From contig NZ_LMSP01000002.1 of NCBI RefSeq assembly GCF_001429545.1, positions 197,811 through 261,810 of the forward strand: a stretch of 64,000 nucleotides of DNA. The letters are read 5' to 3'. Below are positions 55,816-62,620 of this stretch, piece after piece. Each line of letters starts with the position of its first letter. Position 1 is the first letter of the stretch. The notes under the pieces were generated by a model, which saw only the letters and a program-made list of their open reading frames with translations, did no database searches and was not told the DNA's origin. The DNA comes from Paenibacillus sp. Soil787 (GTDB taxonomy: Bacteria; Bacillota; Bacilli; Paenibacillales; NBRC-103111). The position numbers and the translations under genes are program-made.

Positions 55816-56633
55816 GTATTACGGGCAAAGTGCTGTACTATCTCCTGTTTTCAATCATTATACTCGTTATTTTTGTGCCGTTAGCCATGGTGGTCATCGC
55901 TTCTTTTAAAACGTCGCCGGAACTTGCTGCTACTTCACCATTTAAACTGCCAAGTCATTTGAACTTCACGAATTTCATAACCGCTCTGAAGAAAGCGGAC
56001 ATGCTGCTCGGTTTCATGAATTCGCTCCTCATTACCGTAGCCAGCGTTGTAATCAATGCAATTTTGGGATCGATGACGGCTTTTATTTTGAACCGATTTG
56101 ATTTCCGCTTCAAGAAAATAATTTTTGTTTTGTTCATTGTTGCTTCTGTTGTTCCTACCTATACGACGGAAATTGCCCGTTTCCAAATTATTAAATCAAT
56201 CGGCCTGTATAACACATTGTATGCCCCGCTTATTATTTATGCGGGTACAGATTTAATGCAAATATTTATTTATTTGCAATTTATAGAAAAAATTTCAAAT
56301 CAATTGGATGAGAGCGCATTAATTGACGGAGCATCCTATTTCCGCATATTTAAATCCATCATCTTCCCGCTGATGATTCCGGCTACAGCAACTCTCGCTA
56401 TTATTAAAGTGGTAGATATTATGAATGATATGTATATTCCCTTTTTATACATGCCGTCGAAAAAACTTCATACCCTGTCAACCTCTCTCATGACTTTTGT
56501 CGGCGAGCGGGGGTCGTATTGGAATGAGCTATCAGCGGCGATTATTTTGGTTATGCTGCCTACCGTCCTTATTTATTTGCTGCTGCGTAAATTTGTGTTT
56601 GCAGGGTTGATGGACGGGGCAATTAAGGAATAG
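55812..56633 (+). CDS. CUT1-type sugar ABC permease (module 2, MalG-like)
   Basis: This 273-residue second permease has the loop ESALIDGASYFRIF and the ending FAGLMDGAIKE. It is translationally coupled to 54934 and paralogous to 39000. The sensor kinase gene follows after 104 bases with no terminator that I can see, so the kinase may be part of this operon and hence autoregulated. Confidence 0.92.
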   Translation: MSITGKVLYYLLFSIIILVIFVPLAMVVIASFKTSPELAATSPFKLPSHLNFTNFITALKKADMLLGFMNSLLITVASVVINAILGSMTAFILNRFDFRFKKIIFVLFIVASVVPTYTTEIARFQIIKSIGLYNTLYAPLIIYAGTDLMQIFIYLQFIEKISNQLDESALIDGASYFRIFKSIIFPLMIPATATLAIIKVVDIMNDMYIPFLYMPSKKLHTLSTSLMTFVGERGSYWNELSAAIILVMLPTVLIYLLLRKFVFAGLMDGAIKE

Positions 56634-56737
56634 TCGAAATAGTTAAATTAGAAGGATAACAACGGGGGATTGTCGAAAATAGAAACTAGAATCGAATAGG
56701 GTCCGCGGTCAATCGAAAAGAAAAAGGGTGGCGGCAC

Positions 56738-58555
56738 ATGCGGTTAAATGTGAAACGATGGAAAGTTTCGTCAATCTTATATATCATGTTTGTTTTGATG
56801 ATTGTGCTGCCAATAAGTATGGTGGCCTTTTTCTCTTTGCGAGCGTATACCCAAATTTTGCTTGAAAACAGCACCTCACAAACGATACAAACACTTAAGC
56901 AAGTCTCCTATTCTCTAAGTCAGGAAAATAGCAGGTACATTCATACGATAGCCTCTATTGCAACTGACAAAAGTGTACTAGAACTTACTGCTTCGCTTCA
57001 TCATGAAAAGGATACTCAGAGCCATTTTAAGTATACCGTGCAATTGGATGAACAAATGAAGGGTTATTTTCACGATATGCCGGATTTAATATCCGCTACA
57101 TTCATTTTTCGAGACGGGAGCTCTTACTATTATGAAGGCCCGCAATATTATGAGCATTTGACATCTGACGTGGAATCTCTTCGACAACTACGCGGGTACA
57201 AACAAGCATTGTCGGCTGAAGGCCACGTTCAGATGTTGGGAACGCAAGTAAAGTTCTCTGGAAATCTGGATTCCAAATACATCCTATCAGCAGCGATTGC
57301 ACCGCGCAGCAACCCTTTGTTACACGATGTCGAGATGATTTATTTTTTTTATAAATCCAAAGCGCTAGAAAATTTAGCCGATTCATCGAAAAATGACAGT
57401 GGTTTCGTCGTTCTGGACAGCGACGGCGAAGTCATGCTGGCAACTGGCGGCACAAACCAAACGAAGGGGCTCGAGCCCAGAGCGATCGAAAAGGCGATGC
57501 TTGATCAATCAGGTCACTATAATACGATTGTTCAGGGAATGAAAATGTTCATAACTTTTCTCACCATGGATTCAACCGGGTGGAAGCTTGTGTACCTTAT
57601 TCCTTATAATCAACTTACTTATCAGTTTAAACAAATCTATTATACGATGATGGAAATCTCCGGTGCCGGGTTTATCTTCTTTTTGATCGTTTCCGTCTTT
57701 ATGGTAAGGAGACTCTCGCGATCGATCAGTATGCTGGTCAGGCAAATGAATCGGGTCAAATCGGGGGAGTTTGATGTCAAGATCACAGCAACGGGGCCTT
57801 TGGAAATTCACCTGCTTGGGAAAACGTTCGAAAGCATGGTTTTACGTATTCAAGAATTGATGAGGGAACTAAGGGAGCGAGAAAAGCAAAAGACGCATGC
57901 GGAAATCGATGCTCTACAATCTCAAATCAATCCGCATTTCTTGGTTAACACACTTAGTGCAATTAAGGTTATGGCTATGATTTCAAAAAACACAAATATT
58001 TATGAAATGACAGATTCATTGGTGAAAATTTTGTCCTCCACTTTCAATCGGAACGGTTCCTATATTCAATTGAAAGAAGAACTGATGTATCTTGAAAAGT
58101 ATATACACATTATGAAGATACGATATGGTGATCGTTTTAAAGTGGAGTTTAGCTTTCAAGAAGGGATTCTGGAAACATATGTACTAAAGTTGCTGTTGCA
58201 GCCATTTTTGGAGAATGCTATTCATCATGGTGTTCAAGAGAGCGAGCCTTTCGGATATATTCATATTACAGGTAAGAAAGAAAATGAATGTTTGGTTTTA
58301 TTGGTTCAGGACAACGGTAGAGGGATGGATCAGCAAACTGCTCAATCCTTACTTCGAAAGCATGCTATCAATGGTATCGGGATAGCCAATGTCAATGACC
58401 GTATCCGATTGAATTATGGGGAAGCGTATGGTGTTCAAATACAAAGTGAGGTGGGTTCCGGAACCACGGTAACGGTTCGCTTGCCATTGATCCTTACAAT
58501 ACCGGAGGAATTAAATAACCTGGGCACTATCTCGAGTACAAAAGGGAATCAATAA
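56738..58555 (+). CDS. YesM-type sensor histidine kinase (system 2)
   Basis: This 605-residue kinase has a membrane segment near 10-30, an extracellular sensor, a second membrane segment near 305-325, HAMP, the phosphorylation site with His400 (QINPHFLVNTL), N-box LLLQPFLENAIHHG and DNGRGM. It pairs most plausibly with the regulator at 49370, since no other YesN gene is near. It differs from the system 1 kinase in the extracellular part, so the two may sense different arabinan products. Confidence 0.92.
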   Translation: MRLNVKRWKVSSILYIMFVLMIVLPISMVAFFSLRAYTQILLENSTSQTIQTLKQVSYSLSQENSRYIHTIASIATDKSVLELTASLHHEKDTQSHFKYTVQLDEQMKGYFHDMPDLISATFIFRDGSSYYYEGPQYYEHLTSDVESLRQLRGYKQALSAEGHVQMLGTQVKFSGNLDSKYILSAAIAPRSNPLLHDVEMIYFFYKSKALENLADSSKNDSGFVVLDSDGEVMLATGGTNQTKGLEPRAIEKAMLDQSGHYNTIVQGMKMFITFLTMDSTGWKLVYLIPYNQLTYQFKQIYYTMMEISGAGFIFFLIVSVFMVRRLSRSISMLVRQMNRVKSGEFDVKITATGPLEIHLLGKTFESMVLRIQELMRELREREKQKTHAEIDALQSQINPHFLVNTLSAIKVMAMISKNTNIYEMTDSLVKILSSTFNRNGSYIQLKEELMYLEKYIHIMKIRYGDRFKVEFSFQEGILETYVLKLLLQPFLENAIHHGVQESEPFGYIHITGKKENECLVLLVQDNGRGMDQQTAQSLLRKHAINGIGIANVNDRIRLNYGEAYGVQIQSEVGSGTTVTVRLPLILTIPEELNNLGTISSTKGNQ

Positions 58556-58566
58556 AAAGTACCATC

Positions 58567-58602
58567 AAAAGGCTGTCGTCGGGAAGTGCCGGACAGCCTT
58601 TT
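58567..58602 (+). terminator. Rho-independent terminator
   Basis: AAAAGGCTGTC pairs with GACAGCCTTTT. It ends the kinase transcript. Confidence 0.88.
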
Positions 58603-58679
58603 ACCATGTTTATTGAAATGTACTTATCCGGACGGTTATGTGCTTATATTTTGGATTGAAAATGCTGGAGGAATTTATG

Positions 58680-59408
58680 ATGTCACGTATTGTTAAGATA
58701 TTCACCTTACTTCGCTTTAAACAAATTCGCAGTCGCGTCCTTTTTGCGATGATTGTCATTTCCGTACCTCCATTGTTTTTACTGGGGTATGTCTCATATG
58801 ATACCGCTAAAGAGACATTAGTGGAAACGAATACACAAACGAATCAGGAGCATCTGGTGACTTCAAGCGAGGTCGCCGAATTAATGTTTCTGAACATAAG
58901 TAATCTGAATACAGCGATCGTTTTCGATGAGGGGATTCGAAATGATTTGCGGTTAAGCAATCAAGTAACCGATAAGGAACAAGATGATCTTCTGCAAATG
59001 CCTCAATTCAAAGCTGTATTGTATACGATTGTTAGAATTCTGTTAGGAGTTATTTTTCTTTCCCACGGGTGGATGAAGTTTCAAATGTGGCTTGGAAATG
59101 TGGCTCATTTTTTTCAGTCCATCGGACTACCGGGGACGCTTGGTTATGTAGTCGCAATCTGTGAGCTTATTGGCGGAATTGCACTGGTCATAGGTATAGG
59201 AACCCGATATGTGTCCATCATTTTCTTGATTATTATGCTTGGAGTTATTTTCAAAGTGAAGCTGGGTTCAGGATTGATGGGCAGTCCGGAATCTCCGGGT
59301 TTTGAACTGGAGTTAGGGCTTACGCTGGCTGCTCTTTATTTGGCGGCAGAAAACTATTGGCAATTCGGGTTGGACCGTTTTTTTGTGAAAAAGAACGTGG
59401 ATATATAA
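58680..59408 (+). CDS. Chimera: sensor-kinase N-terminus fused to a DoxX membrane protein
   Basis: The first 105-110 residues look like the start of a YesM-type kinase: positively charged N-terminus, membrane helix (VLFAMIVISVPPLFLLGYVSY), then extracellular start (TSSEVAELMFLNISNLNTAI). From about residue 112 the sequence is a DoxX-family protein with four membrane helices (TIVRILLGVIFLSHGWMKFQ, then ELIGGIALVIGIGTR and IFKVKLGSGL). There is no HAMP, kinase or ATPase domain. The start at 58680 follows TGGAGGA with good spacing. The fusion is in frame, so it may be a deletion scar that still expresses DoxX. Only a weak internal start exists at the join. Confidence 0.8.
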   Translation: MSRIVKIFTLLRFKQIRSRVLFAMIVISVPPLFLLGYVSYDTAKETLVETNTQTNQEHLVTSSEVAELMFLNISNLNTAIVFDEGIRNDLRLSNQVTDKEQDDLLQMPQFKAVLYTIVRILLGVIFLSHGWMKFQMWLGNVAHFFQSIGLPGTLGYVVAICELIGGIALVIGIGTRYVSIIFLIIMLGVIFKVKLGSGLMGSPESPGFELELGLTLAALYLAAENYWQFGLDRFFVKKNVDI

Positions 59409-59492
59409 TCGGCCAGTCGGACGATCAAATGATGAAGGTTTACAGTTGAAGAAACAAGAAGTTGAAGTTATCAATATATTCATCCGCTCCTC

Positions 59493-59522
59493 TTGACATT
59501 TGTTACTCGATGTAACTACGAT
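59493..59522 (+). promoter_or_regulatory. Promoter with GTTAC/GTAAC operator
   Basis: TTGACA (59493-59498) and TACGAT (59517-59522) are 18 bp apart. An inverted repeat GTTAC-N5-GTAAC (59502-59516) fills the spacer, as for a repressor. A second inverted repeat, GTTGTAA and TTACAAC, lies at 59671-59693 before the dsbA-like gene. Confidence 0.6.
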
Positions 59523-59546
59523 GGTTACACCGATAGGGTGTGAGTA

Positions 59547-59657
59547 ATGAAAATAAGCAGCAGATTTCCCATAGCGGTTCACATTCTTTTGTTGATAGCT
59601 ACCGCCAAGGATGCGCACTGCACGTCGGAATGGATTTTTTTAAATCGGCAAAAGTGA
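59547..59657 (+). pseudogene. Truncated Rrf2-family regulator
   Basis: A 36-codon reading frame starts with MKISSRFPIAVHILLLIA and continues with CTSEWI, the N-terminus typical of Rrf2/YwnA-type regulators, then leaves the family and stops. Normal members have about 130-150 residues with a full winged helix. It lies in the 321-base gap before the dsbA-like gene and is preceded by a plausible promoter and operator. Confidence 0.75.
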
Positions 59658-59729
59658 GTTTTTTTTGGCTGTTGTAACAATTCTCATTACAACGCTGCAC
59701 TCGAAATAAGTTGAAAAGAGGTTACTAGA

Positions 59730-60455
59730 ATGAAAGTTGAAGTTTGGTCAGATTTTGCATGCCCCTTCTGTTACATCGGCAAACAAAGGCTCGAAGCGGC
59801 GATTGATCAATTTGCGCACAGAGATGATGTGGAGGTTGTTTTCCGAAGCTTCGAGCTTGATCCGAATGCACAGAGAGATGTAAGTTATGATGTACATGAC
59901 ATGCTGGCTGCCAAGTACGGCATGAGCCGGGAGCAGGCGATTGCGATGAACGAGAATCTCGGCAATCAAGCAAAGGAAGTCGGGCTTGCGTTCCAATTTG
60001 ACACCATGATTTTGACGAACACATTCGATGCTCATCGTTTGGCGCTGTACGCGTCCAAGCAAGGCAAAATGAACCCGATGACGCAGGAGCTGTTTCGGGC
60101 GTATTTCACCGACTCCCGGCATCTAGGCGATCATGAAACACTCACCGAAATAGCGGTTAAGGCCGGATTGGATCGGGATGAAGCACTCAAAGTGCTTACC
60201 GGCACCGATTATTCCGCCGAAGTGCGCGCGGATGAAGAAGCAAGCCGACTTGGCGCCAGAGGTGTGCCGTTCTTCGTCATCGATCGCAAGCACGCCGTAT
60301 CGGGGGCGCAGTCAACCAATATGTTTCTCCATGCTTTGCAGACGGCTTGGAACGAATCACAGCCGCCGACTGTGCAGAACGACTCAGGGAGCGAATCTGC
60401 GCCAGCGGCTTGCGACGACGGCGTTTGCGCGCCTTCGGTCAAGCGTAAGAGTTAA
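59730..60455 (+). CDS. DsbA-family thiol oxidoreductase (FrnE-like)
   Basis: This 241-residue protein has a thioredoxin-type active site CPFC (Cys11-Cys14) in WSDFACPFCYIGKQRLE, a helical insertion, and the conserved cis-Pro region RGVPFFVID. There is no signal peptide, so it is cytoplasmic, as expected for the FrnE group. The C-terminal tail has two extra cysteines (ACDDGVC). AAAAGAGG lies before the ATG. It probably belongs with the DoxX part at 58680 and the broken Rrf2 gene as a former redox-response cluster. Confidence 0.92.
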   Translation: MKVEVWSDFACPFCYIGKQRLEAAIDQFAHRDDVEVVFRSFELDPNAQRDVSYDVHDMLAAKYGMSREQAIAMNENLGNQAKEVGLAFQFDTMILTNTFDAHRLALYASKQGKMNPMTQELFRAYFTDSRHLGDHETLTEIAVKAGLDRDEALKVLTGTDYSAEVRADEEASRLGARGVPFFVIDRKHAVSGAQSTNMFLHALQTAWNESQPPTVQNDSGSESAPAACDDGVCAPSVKRKS

Positions 60456-60638
60456 GGTTGGATATTCAGCTCGTACACCCTCACACAGATCAACCTGTCT
60501 TTTCCAAGCGGGAGCGAAACGACACTTAACTTTGTGAAGCAATCTCACCCGAATCCGGCGGCGATTACGTAGACGATTCTTCCGGAATCGCAATGGCAAA
60601 ATACAAACGGCAAGTTTTAATTTTTTGTACGCACAATG

Positions 60639-60682
60639 AAAGCCGTCCTTCCCGGTGCCCCGGCACCGGAAAGGACGGCTTT
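60639..60682. terminator. Long bidirectional terminator hairpin
   Basis: AAAGCCGTCCTT...CCGGTGCC pairs with GGCACCGG...AAGGACGGCTTT, an almost perfect 20-bp stem followed by TTTCG. It ends the dsbA-like transcript. The 180 bases between that gene and this hairpin show nothing I recognise. Confidence 0.88.
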
Positions 60683-60804
60683 TCGTTAACGTTACCTGCA
60701 TTTCCGGTAATAATCGCTTCCAAATTCGCTTTGCGGGATCCGAGGTCTTCGTAGAAGCTTTCAAAGAAATCAAACAAAGAGTTAAAGAAAACTTATGTCG
60801 AAAT

Positions 60805-61107
60805 TTGACAGCTTGCGGGGGCAACGGTTCCGGTTCTGGTATTAACGCTAGCGCCAGCGCTGGGCCAACTAATGCAGCCGTAACGCAGGATTCAGGCAAG
60901 AAATCGACGATTACATTTTGGGCGGCAGCTACTACGCCTGAGAGAGATACGTTCTGGCAAAGTCTAAATGGTGTCGATTTTACTGTTTTACCAGTAGAAC
61001 CATTTGAAGCCAGCGAGGGACGATGGGTAGGGGCGAAGGTGGGGGTATTCGCCTCCGGCTCAGGTGGAGGATATCTCGATATCGATTGGTTTAGGGTTAC
61101 AAAATAA
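60805..61107 (+). pseudogene. Fused debris: binding-protein N-terminus and GH43-type C-terminus
   Basis: One open frame first reads LTACGGNGSGSG, a Ser/Ala/Thr linker and STITFWAAATTPERDTFW, the lipobox and start of a sugar-binding lipoprotein. From about 60961 it reads SLNGVDFTVLPVEPFEASEG then RWVGAKVGVFA and DIDWFRV, the end of GH43-type enzymes. Neither part is complete: the signal helix and all of both cores are missing. It is best read as deletion debris that happens to keep frame. Confidence 0.65.
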
Positions 61108-61148
61108 TATCTCATTAAGATCATGATAAAAAAATACGTTTCCCAGGG

Positions 61149-61176
61149 GCTGAGACAGATTATTTTGTCTCAGCTT
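61149..61176 (+). terminator. Orphan terminator
   Basis: GCTGAGACA pairs with TGTCTCAGC, followed by TTTCCTTTT. It probably once ended the glycosidase gene whose last residues survive at 60961-61107. Confidence 0.8.
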
Positions 61177-61233
61177 TCCTTTTACATATATATTAAAGCG
61201 CCTACATGAAGAGGGGGCGGTGATATTTCGTAA

Positions 61234-61353
61234 CTTTGGGTGACTACATCGTGTGCAGTAAGAGGTGCCACGGGTACGCACAATGTATACCTGAAATTAA
61301 CAGGATCAAGCGGGTATTTATTCAATCTCAATTGGTTCAAGTTTATTCAATAG
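61234..61353 (+). pseudogene. C-terminal fragment of a CBM6 module
   Basis: The frame ending at the stop 61351-61353 reads TTSCAVRGATGTHNVYLKL then TGSSGYLFNLNWFKF, the typical end of family 6 carbohydrate-binding modules. Only about the last 38 codons remain. It follows the orphan terminator and precedes the LacI gene in the opposite orientation. Confidence 0.75.
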
Positions 61354-61426
61354 CGAATCGAAAGGGTCATTGGAAGTTACGTTGCTTCTGCCGCCAGGAC
61401 GATGACTCGCCCTGGCGGCGATATCG

Positions 61427-62419
61427 TTATAAAGATTCACCTGTAACGATTTGATGCTGCAAAAGCAGCACATTCAAATGTTTATTGTGGTTTCCATCGA
61501 TTTCTTCAAGCAAGCGACTCACGGCTGTTATGCCTATTTCACTTACAGGGTATCGTACGGAGCATAATCTGGGAGAAATATATTTCAACGCGTCGATATC
61601 ATCGAAGCCCATTAGACCGACCTGTTCAGGAACTCTGATTTTGTTTTTCTTAAAATGATTAAGCACTTCTAGTGCATAGATATCCGCAGGACAGACAATT
61701 GCTTTTTTGGGCTGGGATTCCAGATCGATTTGGCTAATGGCCTTGATGTAATCAGAATCCATGATGATAAGCGGTTCCTTTTTCCCCATCTCTGATAAAC
61801 CTTCGCGGCATCCGGCCAATCTTTCTTCCAGTGTGTAAAGATTGACCTCGCCTCTGCGGGCCAATGGAGGGCAAATATAGATAATTTCTTCGTAACCTTG
61901 GCTTACGACATGTTTCACAGCGTCTTTCATCGACTCACGCTCGTTAATGCCAACATAGGTCCACCCGCCGGAAATACGATTTCCGATTGTAACGATGGGA
62001 ATGTTTAAATCGAGCAATTCTTTTTCAAATTCATGTCCGGACTGTACACTGAACGTGATAATCCCGTCTACTTGCCGGGTTTTGAAATGCTCGAGTGCTT
62101 TCCGCTCATTTTGAGGATCATGATGCGTAAAAATAGGGAAAACGACATACCCTAGTTCCCTGGCTTTGACTTCAATAGCGTTCATTAGCTGCGCAAAATA
62201 TGGATTGCGGACATCAAATAAAATGACACCGAGCGTCATCGATCGGCCCTTGGCAAGACCCTGGGCTAAATGATTAGGCGTATAGTTTAACTCCTTCGCG
62301 ACGTTAAGAATATATTCCTTCGTTTTCTTGCTAATGCCCGGCCTATCATTTAACGCACGGTCGACGGTCCCTTCGGAAACCTTGCATATCCGGGCGATAT
62401 CTTTAATGGTGACTGACAT
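61427..62419 (-). CDS. LacI-family transcriptional repressor
   Basis: This 330-residue repressor has an N-terminal helix-turn-helix (VTIKDIARICKVSEGTVDRAL), the hinge helix region (LAQGLAKGR) and a sugar-binding effector domain. The start at 62419 follows AAAGGAG; an upstream in-frame start at 62503 has no ribosome site. It is divergent from the GH51 gene, and matching CGTG-type palindromes lie before both genes, so it most likely represses both until an arabinose-containing sugar binds. Confidence 0.92.
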   Translation of the reverse strand: MSVTIKDIARICKVSEGTVDRALNDRPGISKKTKEYILNVAKELNYTPNHLAQGLAKGRSMTLGVILFDVRNPYFAQLMNAIEVKARELGYVVFPIFTHHDPQNERKALEHFKTRQVDGIITFSVQSGHEFEKELLDLNIPIVTIGNRISGGWTYVGINERESMKDAVKHVVSQGYEEIIYICPPLARRGEVNLYTLEERLAGCREGLSEMGKKEPLIIMDSDYIKAISQIDLESQPKKAIVCPADIYALEVLNHFKKNKIRVPEQVGLMGFDDIDALKYISPRLCSVRYPVSEIGITAVSRLLEEIDGNHNKHLNVLLLQHQIVTGESL

Positions 62420-62445
62420 ATCCGGCTCCTTTTTGTACGAATGTT

Positions 62446-62459
62446 CGTGTACGCGCACG
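62446..62459. promoter_or_regulatory. LacI-type operator near the repressor gene
   Basis: CGTGTACGCGCACG, an imperfect palindrome similar to the site at 62578, lies 27 bases upstream of the repressor start. It suggests autoregulation. Confidence 0.55.
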
Positions 62460-62531
62460 ATGTAACTGTTGATTATTTTATATGATGATATCCGTAATGG
62501 CAAGGAATTAGAGGTTATTCATTATTTTTTA

Positions 62532-62591
62532 TTGACATAACAAGTTATTCGAGATATAGTGCAAGTGTATTTAGAACCGTGTGCGCACACG
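62532..62591 (+). promoter_or_regulatory. Promoter and perfect LacI-type operator of GH51 gene
   Basis: TTGACA (62532-62537) and TATAGT (62555-62560) are 17 bp apart. The perfect palindrome CGTGTGCGCACACG at 62578-62591 lies just after the expected start point, where a bound repressor would block transcription. Confidence 0.8.
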
Positions 62592-62620
62592 TAAATTATC
62601 TAATCATGGAGCGTGGATGA

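Noticed and set aside
60384-61124. A 246-residue open frame on the minus strand
   Set aside because: It runs antisense through the end of the dsbA-like gene, a strong terminator and the plus-strand debris. It has no family resemblance and no ribosome site.
26731-61353. Insertion sequence or integrase causing the gene debris
   Set aside because: No transposase, integrase, terminal inverted repeats or target duplications were seen near any fragment; recombination between duplicated genes explains them better.
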